A stretch of DNA of 64,000 nt. Source: Methylophilus sp. Its GTDB lineage: Bacteria > Pseudomonadota > Gammaproteobacteria > Burkholderiales > Methylophilaceae. Shown here piece after piece: positions 29,193-37,893 of the stretch. The notes beneath the pieces were generated by a model, which worked only from the letters and a program-made list of their open reading frames with translations, did no database searches and was not told the DNA's origin. The position numbers and the translations under genes are program-made. The stretch covers positions 124,001 through 188,000 of the forward strand of contig JAUYRP010000021.1 of NCBI GenBank assembly GCA_030696695.1, given 5' to 3'. Position 1 is the first letter of the stretch. The number at the start of each line of letters is the position of its first letter.

Positions 29193-29681
29193 ATGATGCA
29201 TTGGATGCGAAATCTGACTTTAAGCATTTGCTGTGCTGTGCTGGTGGCGTGCGGGTTTCAACTGCGCGGAGCCAGTGAATTTACGTTTAAAAGTATTTAT
29301 GTGAATGGCAATACACAAATCACCAAGCCACTCAAAAAATCTTTGGTAGCGAATGGCGTAGAGGTCACTACTAGTCCAAGTGCCGCAGAAATAGAAGTCG
29401 ATTTAATGAAAGAAGAAAGCGAAAAGCGCATTCTTTCATTGAGCGGCGACGGTGTGGTAAACGAGTTTGAACTCTATTACCGCGTGACTTATCGCACAAA
29501 ATTCGCAAATGAGCCTTTATGGACGCAACCGCAGATCATGGAAGCGCGTCGAGACTTTTCTTACAGTGATGCGAATTTACTGGCCAAGCAAAGTGAAGAA
29601 AAACAGCTCAATTTGAATATGCAACAAGATGTGATGAATAGCATCATACGCAGATTATCTGCCATCAAACAATCACCATAG
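29193..29681 (+). CDS. lptE: LPS-assembly lipoprotein LptE
   Basis: The plug lipoprotein of the LptD barrel. A lipobox LVAC ends the signal peptide (LSICCAVLVAC), followed by GFQLRGASEFTFKSIYVNG, the typical LptE start. The rest, TYRTKFANEPLW and QQDVMNSIIRRLSAIK, fits the family. The product is about 162 residues. A TTG start at 29175 overlapping leuS is possible but the ATG pair at 29193/29196 is better. The leuS-lptE-holA order is widespread in Beta- and Gammaproteobacteria and supports the call despite low sequence conservation. Confidence 0.9.
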   Translation: MMHWMRNLTLSICCAVLVACGFQLRGASEFTFKSIYVNGNTQITKPLKKSLVANGVEVTTSPSAAEIEVDLMKEESEKRILSLSGDGVVNEFELYYRVTYRTKFANEPLWTQPQIMEARRDFSYSDANLLAKQSEEKQLNLNMQQDVMNSIIRRLSAIKQSP

Positions 29682-29682
29682 T

Positions 29683-30702
29683 ATGCAAATTTCGGCTAAT
29701 GCTTTAGTCAAGCATTTAAGCAATACGGCATCGCCTGTAGTTGTCATTATGGGAGATGAGCCACTTGCAAAGGCTGAATGCCTAGACAGTGTTAGGCAGC
29801 ACGCACGCAAACTAGGTGCGGAAGAGCGTACTAGTTTACTGGTCGAGCGTCAGTTTAATTGGCAGACAGTGACTCAATTTAGCCAACACTTTTCATTGTT
29901 CTCTACACACCGTATTTTAGAAATCCATATTCCTTCTGGCAAGCCAGGCATAGATGGTGCAAAAGTGTTAACTGAACTTGCACAGCAACCTACGCCCGAG
30001 ACCACCACGATCATCACGCTGCCGACTTTAGAGCGCGAGGGAAAAAACAGTGCGTGGTATTCCGCACTATTGACACATGCTTTAGTGGTGGAGCTGAAAG
30101 ACATCAATATTGCACAGCTACCTGCGTGGATACAACAGCGCCTTGCTTTACAGCAACAAACAACAGATGAAGCATCGCTCATTTTTATGGCACAGCAAGT
30201 AGAAGGCAACATGCTGGCTGCGCATCAAGAGATTCAAAAATTGGCCTTGTTGTACCCTGCTGGCAATCTATCTCCAGCGCAAATCAAAGAAGCTGTATTC
30301 AATGTAGCAAGATTTGATGCGTTTCAATTGGGTGAAGCCATGCTTGAGGGGGATAGTGAGCGTACCGTGAGAATCCTGCAAGGTTTACAGGAAGAAGGCG
30401 AACAGGCGGTTGCAGTCATGAACCCACTTATTTGGCTGATTCGGCCATTGCTACGCGTGAAGCAAGCAGAGGCCCTTGGTGAGAATGTACAGTCAGCCAT
30501 GGCTAGCGCGCGCATTTTTGGTGATAGACAAGCGTTGATTAAGAAGGCCGCGCAGCGCTTGAGTTTGCGACAGATAGAGGCAGCGCTGCAAAAGTTAAGC
30601 GACATTGACCGTATGGCAAAAGGGGTGATGCAAGGTGATGCTTGGTTAGAAATTTCACGGCTGTGTTTTGGGCTGGCTCGCATTAAATCAAGAACAAGGT
30701 AA
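29683..30702 (+). CDS. holA: DNA polymerase III delta subunit
   Basis: Clamp-loader subunit that opens the beta ring. The 339-residue AAA-like protein has the family traits: an N-terminal domain (VVIMGDEPLAKAECLDSVR) lacking a working P-loop, a middle motif (MAQQVEGNMLAAHQEIQKLALLY split over about 165-190) and the C-terminal collar domain. It begins one base after the lptE stop and ends six bases before proA, so all are probably one operon. Confidence 0.93.
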   Translation: MQISANALVKHLSNTASPVVVIMGDEPLAKAECLDSVRQHARKLGAEERTSLLVERQFNWQTVTQFSQHFSLFSTHRILEIHIPSGKPGIDGAKVLTELAQQPTPETTTIITLPTLEREGKNSAWYSALLTHALVVELKDINIAQLPAWIQQRLALQQQTTDEASLIFMAQQVEGNMLAAHQEIQKLALLYPAGNLSPAQIKEAVFNVARFDAFQLGEAMLEGDSERTVRILQGLQEEGEQAVAVMNPLIWLIRPLLRVKQAEALGENVQSAMASARIFGDRQALIKKAAQRLSLRQIEAALQKLSDIDRMAKGVMQGDAWLEISRLCFGLARIKSRTR

Positions 30703-30708
30703 AATAGT

Positions 30709-31968
30709 ATGATGAACATACAACATTACATGCAAGAACTGGGACAACAAGCACGTCATGCGTCTCGCGCCATGGCCAAAGCAGACACCAATGCCAAAAA
30801 TCAGGCTTTGCTTATGATTGCCGAGGCCATCAAGCGTGAAGCTAAGGCGCTGCTTACAGCCAATCAGCAAGATCTAGCGGCTGCCAAAGCGAGTGGCATG
30901 GATGATGCTATGCTAGACCGCCTAACGCTCACTGAAAAATCGATTGCGAATATGGCAGAAGGACTGACACAAATCGCAAGCTTACCTGACCCAATTGGTG
31001 AAATGAGTGATTTCAAATACCGTCCATCTGGTATTCAAATCGGCAAAATGCGGGTGCCTTTAGGTGTGATTGGTATTATTTATGAAGCCAGACCAAATGT
31101 TACGGTGGATGCTGCAGGCTTGTGTATTAAATCTGGCAATGCGTGTATTTTACGCGGCGGCTCAGAAGCCATTCATTGCAATCAAGCACTGGCCAAGCTC
31201 GTGCATGAAGGCTTAGAAAAAGCAGGTTTGCCAAAAAACGCGGTATTGGTGGTAGAAACCACAGACCGTGCGGCCGTGGGTGAACTCATTACCATGAAAG
31301 CATTTGTTGATGTAATCGTACCGCGTGGTGGTAAGGGTTTGATCGAGCGCATTTCAAATGAAGCGCGCATTCCAGTCATTAAGCACTTAGATGGTAACTG
31401 CCATGTGTATGTGGATGATGATGCAGACATGGACAAAGCGCTGCGCATACTAGAAAACTCCAAAACCCAGCGCCTAGGCACTTGCAACACGGCTGAATCA
31501 CTTTTGGTCGCGCGCAGCATCGCAAATACTGCCTTACCACGCTTAGCAGAAATGCTCATAAGCAAAGGCATCGAGATTCGCGGCTGTGAGGAAACCTGCG
31601 CTTTAATCAACGTAGCGAAACCAGCGACTGAAGAGGATTTTTACACTGAGTATTTGGCTGCCATCATCTCGTGTAAAGTGGTGGGTGATGTTGACGAGGC
31701 GGTTGCTCATATCAATGAACACTCCAGCCAACATACAGAAGCGATAGTCACCGAAAACTACACCAAAGCACGTCAGTTTCTGCGTGAAGTGGATTCCAGT
31801 AGCGTGATGGTCAATGCATCGACGCGCTTTGCGGATGGCTTTGAATACGGCCTAGGTGCTGAAATTGGTATTTCTACAGACAAATTGCATGCGCGTGGAC
31901 CGGTGGGACTGGAAGGCCTGACCTCGCTTAAATACATTGTCTTAGGCAATGGCGAAGTTCGAGCTTAG
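30709..31968 (+). CDS. proA: Gamma-glutamyl phosphate reductase
   Basis: The second step of proline biosynthesis, reducing gamma-glutamyl phosphate with NADPH. A 419-residue aldehyde dehydrogenase superfamily member. The catalytic Cys is at about 259 in [13 protein letters not shown], with upstream [16 protein letters not shown] and [14 protein letters not shown]. ProB is not adjacent; the proA-holA-nadD grouping is typical of Betaproteobacteria. Confidence 0.97.
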   Translation: MMNIQHYMQELGQQARHASRAMAKADTNAKNQALLMIAEAIKREAKALLTANQQDLAAAKASGMDDAMLDRLTLTEKSIANMAEGLTQIASLPDPIGEMSDFKYRPSGIQIGKMRVPLGVIGIIYEARPNVTVDAAGLCIKSGNACILRGGSEAIHCNQALAKLVHEGLEKAGLPKNAVLVVETTDRAAVGELITMKAFVDVIVPRGGKGLIERISNEARIPVIKHLDGNCHVYVDDDADMDKALRILENSKTQRLGTCNTAESLLVARSIANTALPRLAEMLISKGIEIRGCEETCALINVAKPATEEDFYTEYLAAIISCKVVGDVDEAVAHINEHSSQHTEAIVTENYTKARQFLREVDSSSVMVNASTRFADGFEYGLGAEIGISTDKLHARGPVGLEGLTSLKYIVLGNGEVRA

Positions 31969-31974
31969 CCGCTT

Positions 31975-32616
31975 ATGAAGTTCATTGGGATATTGGGTGG
32001 TACATTCAATCCAATACACCATGGTCACCTCAGAATTGCCCAAGAAATTGCGGAAGCAGTCAATCTCGATCATGTGAAATTTATTCCTTCCGCCAACCCA
32101 CCGCATAAAGCGCCGCCACAAGTAACGGCACAACAAAGAGCTGAAATGGTGCAATTAGCGATTCAGGATAATCCATTGTTCAGTATGGATATCAGAGAGT
32201 TAGAACGTACAGGCCCTTCTTATACGATTGATACATTAAAGTCTTTGCGCAGAGAGCATCGCCACGCTACTTTTTGTTTGATATTAGGCGCAGATGCATT
32301 CGCTTATTATGATCAGTGGCATGAATGGGAGTCTATTTTAAATTATTGCCATTTGGTATTGGTACCCAGACCGAATACAACAAACTCGCTAACACTAAAC
32401 CCTAGACTGAACGCTGTATTACAACAGCATGGTACTCAAGACATACTCCAGCTTACACAACAACAAAATGGCTGCATTATTCAGCTAACCGTGACTGCGT
32501 TAGAAATTTCATCTAGTAAGATTAGAACAATGATTGCACAGCACAAAAGTGCTATTTACCTAACCCCACCAGCTGTGATGCACTATTTACAACAACATCA
32601 ACTTTACCAAATATAA
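31975..32616 (+). CDS. nadD: Nicotinate-nucleotide adenylyltransferase
   Basis: Makes deamido-NAD from nicotinate mononucleotide and ATP. The 213 residues contain the nucleotidyltransferase motif GGTFNPIHHGHLRIAQE (about 8-24) and the C-terminal EISSSKIRTMI, equivalent to the ISSTxxR motif. The start lies six bases after proA. It is the last gene of the operon; the usual following rsfS is not next, as a strong terminator and minus-strand genes follow. Confidence 0.96.
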   Translation: MKFIGILGGTFNPIHHGHLRIAQEIAEAVNLDHVKFIPSANPPHKAPPQVTAQQRAEMVQLAIQDNPLFSMDIRELERTGPSYTIDTLKSLRREHRHATFCLILGADAFAYYDQWHEWESILNYCHLVLVPRPNTTNSLTLNPRLNAVLQQHGTQDILQLTQQQNGCIIQLTVTALEISSSKIRTMIAQHKSAIYLTPPAVMHYLQQHQLYQI

Positions 32617-32648
32617 AGCTGTACCAAAGATTTAGAAGCAATAGACAT

Positions 32649-32676
32649 AAAAAAACCTGCCAAGGCAGGTTTTTTT
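32649..32676. terminator. Bidirectional terminator between nadD and the first PEP-CTERM gene
   Basis: Arms AAAAAAACCTGC and GCAGGTTTTTTT around loop CAAG. It serves nadD (+) and the convergent PEP-CTERM gene (-). The same CCTGC/GCAGG core recurs in the terminator at 33493. Confidence 0.93.
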
Positions 32677-32690
32677 AATGCGTATGTTAC

Positions 32691-33290
32691 TTATGCTAAT
32701 GTTTTACGACGACGTGCAACACCAAACATACCTAAGGCAGAGGCTAGCAAAGGTAATGCAGCTGGAACTGGCACTGCGCTTACACCTACTACGTAGTCAT
32801 CGTAGTCACCATCTGGTGAACCGCTATCATTGAAACCAATTAAGAATGCAAATGGGTTACCTGATGCATCAACGTAAGAACCGTTATTTGGAATGTAAGC
32901 GATTGTACCGATGAAGTTAGTTAAATTTGATGCTGGTGTTGCAGTACCTGATCCACCAAAACCAAAGTCAATTAAACCAGCAGCAACGTTAAAACTAAAG
33001 CTTTGACCTGCATATGCTGTAGTAGTAGAAGTGTTGGCTACTTGTACACCGTTTGAGATGTAAAAGTTGGCATTTGCAGCTTCTTTACCAATGAATGTCA
33101 CTGTAAACAAAGTATCTTGTGTAGCTGATAATTGTCCATAAGTACCACCAGTAGCGCCAGAAATCACATCATGTGTATCGCCAGAAAACACAACATCACC
33201 TGCTGGTGCAAGTGATAATTGACCAATTGTAATAGCTTGTGAAGCTGTTGAAGCAAGTGCTAGTGATACAGCAAGTAGTAATTTTTTCAT
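32691..33290 (-). CDS. PEP-CTERM domain-containing exported protein (paralogue 1)
   Basis: A 199-residue secreted protein. Signal peptide KKLLLAVSLALASTASQA, then a mainly beta, Gly/Thr/Ser-rich body without recognised catalytic motifs, an acidic GFNDSGSPDGDYDDYVVGV segment (about 150-168) resembling calcium-binding turns, and a sorting tail: VPVPAALPLLASALGMFG followed by ARRRK. This tail is the PEP-CTERM type handled by an exosortase (EpsH/XrtA), which would cut near the VPVP motif and attach or release the protein. No exosortase is in the window. It is paralogous to the next gene upstream and has its own terminator. Confidence 0.85.
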   Translation of the reverse strand: MKKLLLAVSLALASTASQAITIGQLSLAPAGDVVFSGDTHDVISGATGGTYGQLSATQDTLFTVTFIGKEAANANFYISNGVQVANTSTTTAYAGQSFSFNVAAGLIDFGFGGSGTATPASNLTNFIGTIAYIPNNGSYVDASGNPFAFLIGFNDSGSPDGDYDDYVVGVSAVPVPAALPLLASALGMFGVARRRKTLA

Positions 33291-33346
33291 TTTGTTTCCC
33301 TTGTAGTTTGTTTAAATTCTTGGAATAAGTGTATTTGTATGTAGCT

Positions 33347-33370
33347 GTTTACTCAATAGTCCATATGGGT
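33347..33370 (-). promoter_or_regulatory. Shared upstream box of PEP-CTERM paralogue 1
   Basis: A 24-base element lying 57-80 bases before the start codon. It shares 17 of 24 positions with the element at 34220-34243 upstream of paralogue 2. On the coding strand both read ACCC, four variable bases, GG, a purine, then CTATTGAG. ACCC-N4-GG is an imperfect inverted repeat, so a response-regulator or other activator site is plausible. Confidence 0.45.
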
Positions 33371-33492
33371 AGCCATGTCACTATTGAATTAATATCTAAT
33401 TTATCTAAGAGCAGTTGCAAAACACAACCTTTGCTTCAACAAAGCATTGGCCAATTTAAATATTTCCTTGGGGAGGGGTGACTGCTATACAA

Positions 33493-33518
33493 AAAAAACC
33501 TGCCGTAGCAGGTTTTTT
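33493..33518 (-). terminator. Terminator of PEP-CTERM paralogue 2
   Basis: Arms AAAAAACCTGC and GCAGGTTTTTT with loop CGTA, 16 bases after the paralogue 2 stop when read on the minus strand. It separates the two paralogues into independent transcription units. Confidence 0.9.
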
Positions 33519-33534
33519 ATGATGGCATTCTAAC

Positions 33535-34143
33535 TTATACCAATGTTTTACGGCGACGCGCTACACCGAACATACCCAACGCAGATGCTAACAATGGCAA
33601 TGCAGCTGGCACTGGCACGGCACTTACACCTTTCACACCAACTACCAAATCGTCAAAGTCACCATCGCTTGAACCATTGTCATTAAAACCAATAATGTAT
33701 TCATATCCACCAAAAGCCGCAGCTGCCTCACCAAAAAGCAGATAGCCGATAGATGAGCTTCCATTGACAAAAGTTTGTGAACCAGTCGTTAAATCTTTAA
33801 AACCAAACCATAAGTCACCAAACAAACCAGATCTGATATATGCAGTGTCACCCACAGCAGATGATTGGTTGTTGAACAATTGTGTATCTGGGCCTAAGCG
33901 CAGTTGGGTCATGATATTATTGTCAGCAGCTTCGGCACCTAGATAGGTAAACTGCACCAATTGAAAAGGGTCATTAGCAAATAGGATACCTTGGCTAATT
34001 TTGGTTCCAATAGCCTGACCAGTTACGTCGTTAATATCACCTGAGATTGTTGCATTGCCAGTTTTGAGCAACGACAAACTCTCAGCCTGCGCAACAGAAA
34101 TCGTTGAAGCGAAAATCAAACCAGCTAATAATATTTTTTTCAT
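33535..34143 (-). CDS. PEP-CTERM domain-containing exported protein (paralogue 2)
   Basis: A 202-residue protein with signal peptide KKILLAGLIFASTISVAQA and the same closing architecture as paralogue 1: acidic GFNDNGSSDGDFDDLVVGV (about 148-166), then VPVPAALPLLASALGMFG and ARRRK. The middle parts differ strongly between the two while the last 28 residues are almost identical, although the DNA there differs at many synonymous positions. That suggests an old duplication with selection on the sorting tail rather than recent conversion. Function is unknown; such proteins are usually linked to extracellular polysaccharide or surface material. Confidence 0.85.
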   Translation of the reverse strand: MKKILLAGLIFASTISVAQAESLSLLKTGNATISGDINDVTGQAIGTKISQGILFANDPFQLVQFTYLGAEAADNNIMTQLRLGPDTQLFNNQSSAVGDTAYIRSGLFGDLWFGFKDLTTGSQTFVNGSSSIGYLLFGEAAAAFGGYEYIIGFNDNGSSDGDFDDLVVGVKGVSAVPVPAALPLLASALGMFGVARRRKTLV

Positions 34144-34219
34144 TTTTGTTCCCTTGTAGTTAAAAGAATAAAACTTTAAAGACTTTAAATCATTAAGGGC
34201 AGTCTAAGTTTGTATTGGA

Positions 34220-34243
34220 GTTAGCTCAATAGCCCTATCGGGT
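34220..34243 (-). promoter_or_regulatory. Shared upstream box of PEP-CTERM paralogue 2
   Basis: Counterpart of the element at 33347-33370, lying 77-100 bases before the start codon. The core CTATTGAG is identical, and CCC-GATA-GGG is a perfect 3-base inverted repeat within it. The remaining upstream region between bioD and this gene (172 bases) holds no clear terminator for the biotin operon. Confidence 0.45.
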
Positions 34244-34315
34244 CAATGGGAAATGTGCCGATATGGTGACTTCAATTGTTTGATAGCACACTGCAAGTAG
34301 ATAAAACCAAGCGGC

Positions 34316-34933
34316 TTACTTCAACTGGTATTGAGGAATCGGATCTAGCTTAGATTGAAGAGTAGAAAGGTTTTCTGCATAGTGCATCATGTTGTGGTCG
34401 ATGGGATTAGCCACCCATGCAAAGATCTGCAATTGGCGAGACTGCATGACGGCGAGCGACAGTAAAGTATGATTGATACAACCAAGGCGCATGCCAACCA
34501 CAAAAACAATAGGAATATTCAGCAAGGCAATTAAATCAGCAATTGTCTGATTGGCATTCAATGGCACTAACAACCCGCCTGCGCCTTCAACCACCACAAT
34601 ATCTGCCAAGTGTGTCAACTCGGTAAAGGCACGCTGAATCACTTCACACTGAATTTCAACGCCTTCTTGTGACGCTGCAATATGGGGTGCTATAGGCGCT
34701 TTAAAGCAATAGGGATTGACCAAATGTAATGGTGCTTGCACATTGCTGGCTTGTGTAAGCAAAGCCACATCCTCATTCACCCATTGCCCATCGACAAGCT
34801 CACAACCTGCCGCCACTGGCTTCATACCCACTACGCGGTAGCCCTGTGCAACATATTCGCGAATCAATTGACAAGCCACATAGGTTTTACCTATGCCTGT
34901 GTCTGTACCCGTAATAAAGTAGGCTTGCTTCAT
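34316..34933 (-). CDS. bioD: Dethiobiotin synthetase
   Basis: ATP-dependent ring closure of 7,8-diaminopelargonic acid with CO2. The 205 residues have the P-loop GTDTGIGKTYVA at 8-19, KPVAAGCE near 41, and VVEGAGGLLVPLN (about 105-117). It is the last gene of the bioB-F-H-C-D cluster, 9 bases after bioC. No BioA or other aminotransferase for the preceding step is in the window. Confidence 0.95.
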   Translation of the reverse strand: MKQAYFITGTDTGIGKTYVACQLIREYVAQGYRVVGMKPVAAGCELVDGQWVNEDVALLTQASNVQAPLHLVNPYCFKAPIAPHIAASQEGVEIQCEVIQRAFTELTHLADIVVVEGAGGLLVPLNANQTIADLIALLNIPIVFVVGMRLGCINHTLLSLAVMQSRQLQIFAWVANPIDHNMMHYAENLSTLQSKLDPIPQYQLK

Positions 34934-34942
34934 TCGAATATA

Positions 34943-35830
34943 TTAGCGTTTAAAGTGCACAGGGGCATAGCCCGCTTGCATTTCTGGTTGGTGCTCGGGT
35001 TTCCAAGCGTGCCCGTAGATTACTTCAAAAGTGGCGGGCAACTTGCCGTCTTGCCTAAATTGCTCATAACGGCTTGCTAGTTGTTGCAAAAAGCCTCTAC
35101 CCAACAAACCGCGAGCGCGCCCAGCCGTTGCGTTATGCGCGCCTATCGACTTCAAATCGCGCATGACATCCTTAACATCATCGTAGGTGAGCGTGAAGTA
35201 TTCAACATCTAGCACAGGCGCACTAAACCCAGCACGTGTCATGGCATCGCCAATATCATGCATATCAATAAAGCGACTGACGTGCGTAGCGCCGTGCACT
35301 GCATCAGTGGATGCGCTTGCAGAGCGTAGTTCTTTAAGGGTATCTGGTCCAAAGGTGCTAAACATGACCAAGCCATTGGGCGTAAGAATCCGCTTAATTT
35401 CTGTAAATGCTTGGTCTAAATCGTTGCACCACTGCAAGGCCAAATTGGACCATACCATCTCCACACTCGCAGTTGCTAAAGGCAATGATTCAATGTCTGC
35501 GCATACCAAGCTTTTTTTACCAGTGAGCTGAGATAACCAGCGTTGCATGTATGGCATTTGTGCTTGGGTATGTTGTAGCATGCCCATAGCTAAATCGAGC
35601 GAGACCACATGCGCATGACTAAACCGTTTTTGCAGGGCAAACGTGCCCTGCCCTGTGCCGCAGCCCGCATCTAAAATCGTACGGGGGTTAAGTTTGACTA
35701 AATCTAATCGACTGAGCATTTCCTCACGCACGCTTTTTTGTACGATTGCCGCCGCATCATAGGTGTGTGCTGCCCGCTCAAACGATGCACGTACCCGTGC
35801 TTTGTCTATCCAATACGCATCAGGTTGCAT
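34943..35830 (-). CDS. bioC: Malonyl-ACP O-methyltransferase BioC
   Basis: A SAM methyltransferase that masks malonyl-ACP as a methyl ester so that fatty-acid synthase can extend it to pimeloyl-ACP. The 295 residues begin RVRASFERAAHTYDAAAIVQ, typical of BioC, with SAM motif I ILDAGCGTGQGTFAL (about 52-66) and IESLPLATASVEMVWSNLALQW, split around 115-135. It starts directly after the bioH stop (no gap), so coupling is probable. Confidence 0.94.
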   Translation of the reverse strand: MQPDAYWIDKARVRASFERAAHTYDAAAIVQKSVREEMLSRLDLVKLNPRTILDAGCGTGQGTFALQKRFSHAHVVSLDLAMGMLQHTQAQMPYMQRWLSQLTGKKSLVCADIESLPLATASVEMVWSNLALQWCNDLDQAFTEIKRILTPNGLVMFSTFGPDTLKELRSASASTDAVHGATHVSRFIDMHDIGDAMTRAGFSAPVLDVEYFTLTYDDVKDVMRDLKSIGAHNATAGRARGLLGRGFLQQLASRYEQFRQDGKLPATFEVIYGHAWKPEHQPEMQAGYAPVHFKR

Positions 35831-36595
35831 TTAGGGCTCTAGGAATTGATTCAGCGTATCAACAAACTGATCAGGATGTGATAAGAATGGCGCATGTGCC
35901 GCACCTGCCATCACCCTTAAAAATGCAATTGGCAGTTGTTGAGACATCCAATGTGCCGCCGCCACTGGGGCTAAAGTATCGCGATCACCATGAATCAGCA
36001 AGGTTGGTTTGCGTAATGACGGGATTTCCTCACGCATATCAGCATCTAACAAAATGCCAAGCGAGCGGTTCAATGTGGTTTGCGTAGGCGTAGGTTTTAG
36101 CTCAAAACTTGCACGTAACTGGCGCAAGGTAGCACGCGCATCATTGGTTTTCATACACTGCAAGGTTAAAAACTGTAGCATGGTCGCCTTGTAATCACGG
36201 TTTACGCTTTCAGCAAAATTGTGAAAGTGTATGGGTGATATCCCATGTGGCCACGCTTTCGTAGAGACAAAACAGGGGGTTGATCCCACTAGAATCAGTC
36301 TGCGTATACGCTCAGGTTGATTCAATGCAATACGTTGCGCCACCAAGCCACCAAGCGACCAACCTAAGATATCGGATACCCCTGGTATGACTTGTGCGAC
36401 CTCATCTGCCAAGGCATGTAGATGATAAGGTTCGATTGGACGGCTATTGCCCATTCCTGGCAAGTCCACCAAATACAACATATATTGAGCTGAAAGCCGT
36501 TTGACCAAATGCTGCCAAACACCGCTGTGCATGCCCCAACCATGTAACATGACCAACGGTTGACCTTGGCCTATGATTTCGACATGGCAACTCAT
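35831..36595 (-). CDS. bioH: Pimeloyl-ACP methyl ester carboxylesterase BioH
   Basis: Removes the methyl ester added by BioC, ending chain elongation at pimeloyl-ACP. A 254-residue alpha/beta hydrolase: LHGWGMHSGVW, nucleophile Ser at 80 in LGWSLGG, Asp in HGDRDTLAP and His in AGAAHAPFLSHP. Clustered inside the bio operon, between bioF and bioC, unlike E. coli where it is separate and next to gntX/comF; a comF gene is nonetheless close, divergent from bioB. Confidence 0.95.
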   Translation of the reverse strand: MSCHVEIIGQGQPLVMLHGWGMHSGVWQHLVKRLSAQYMLYLVDLPGMGNSRPIEPYHLHALADEVAQVIPGVSDILGWSLGGLVAQRIALNQPERIRRLILVGSTPCFVSTKAWPHGISPIHFHNFAESVNRDYKATMLQFLTLQCMKTNDARATLRQLRASFELKPTPTQTTLNRSLGILLDADMREEIPSLRKPTLLIHGDRDTLAPVAAAHWMSQQLPIAFLRVMAGAAHAPFLSHPDQFVDTLNQFLEP

Positions 36596-36629
36596 ACTAC
36601 ACCCCTAATCTTCCATGGATTTTGTTTAC

Positions 36630-37796
36630 TCATCTTGCAGATACCACATGTTCAGCCTGATTCATCGCTTCTGCTAATTTCATCACATCGCCCACACTAT
36701 GCGCTGCAGACAAAGAAATACGCAAGCGTGATGTGTTCACTGGCACGGTTGGCTGACGGATGGCTGGCACCAAAATGCCTTGTGCCTGTAGATACTCACT
36801 CAAAGCCAAAGCCTCATAATTATTACCCACCAGCAACGGCTGCACTGCTGTCACTGAAGGCATTAGTGACCAACGTTTTACATAAAGATGCTGCTTGAGT
36901 GTGGCGATTAATGTTTGCAAATGGCTGCGCAAATGGTCGCCTTGCGCGATCAAATCTACCGAAGCAATCAACGTGGCAGACAATGCAGGTGGCGCAGGCG
37001 TTGAATAGACATAGCTATTGGCTTTTTGAATCAGGTAATCAACCACCACCTGCTCACCAGCTACAAAAGCACCCGCCACACCAGCGGCTTTACCTAAGGT
37101 TGCCATCATAATAAGACGGGGCGATTTCAAACCTAAGTGATTGAGTGTGCCTTGCCCGTGAGCACCCAGCACACCAAACCCATGTGCATCATCGACATAT
37201 AGATAGGCATCATAACGTTCGCAAAGAGCTAAATACTCGGCTAATGGTGCAATGTCGCCATCCATGCTAAATACGGCATCCACTGCTATCAGCTTATGTT
37301 TGGCCGTACTTACTTTAAGTAAAGCTTCCAGTGCATGCACATCATTATGCGCAAAGCGCTTAAAATCAGCCAAAGAGTAATAGCCACCATCGTTTAAGCA
37401 AGCATGATTGAGCTTATCCGCAAAAATTGCATCGCCACGCCCAGCCAGAGCACCCAACACCCCTATATTGGCCATATAACCTGTAGAAAACAATAATGCG
37501 GCCGGCATTGCTACAAAACTGGCTAATTTTTTTTCTAAGCTGTCATGATAACGGTGGTGCCCTGTAATCAAATTAGAAGCGCCACTACCCACGCCTGATA
37601 AGCCAGCAGCCTCTTGCATGGTGGCAATCAACTTGGGATGATTGGCTAGACCTAAGTAATCATTACTGCAAAAAGACAAAAAGGGCTGGCTATTGGCCAC
37701 AATATGCTCAGCTTGTGGCGAGTCCAATAGGCGACGCTGACGCATCAAGCCATCAATTCTGCGCTTATCCAACTCAGCTTGTAGCGCAACTAGCAA
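36630..37796 (-). CDS. bioF: 8-amino-7-oxononanoate synthase
   Basis: PLP enzyme condensing pimeloyl-ACP with L-alanine. The 388 residues show SNDYLGLANHPKL, TGYMANIGVLGALAG, the DDAHGFGVLGAHG cofactor-site Asp/His, and the PLP lysine in MATLGKAAGVAGAF. The start is a TTG (37796-37794) with a GGAG seven bases upstream, and no in-frame ATG is nearby, so TTG use is well supported. It is 97 bases downstream of bioB; the spacer shows no clear structure. Confidence 0.94.
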   Translation of the reverse strand: MLVALQAELDKRRIDGLMRQRRLLDSPQAEHIVANSQPFLSFCSNDYLGLANHPKLIATMQEAAGLSGVGSGASNLITGHHRYHDSLEKKLASFVAMPAALLFSTGYMANIGVLGALAGRGDAIFADKLNHACLNDGGYYSLADFKRFAHNDVHALEALLKVSTAKHKLIAVDAVFSMDGDIAPLAEYLALCERYDAYLYVDDAHGFGVLGAHGQGTLNHLGLKSPRLIMMATLGKAAGVAGAFVAGEQVVVDYLIQKANSYVYSTPAPPALSATLIASVDLIAQGDHLRSHLQTLIATLKQHLYVKRWSLMPSVTAVQPLLVGNNYEALALSEYLQAQGILVPAIRQPTVPVNTSRLRISLSAAHSVGDVMKLAEAMNQAEHVVSAR

Positions 37797-37893
37797 GGGT
37801 TATCTCCATGCATCAATCCGCATGCTACTGAGGTTTCGCGTGCAGTAAGACGTGAGCAACATAGCCAACTAAGAATCATAGGTTACATACCGT

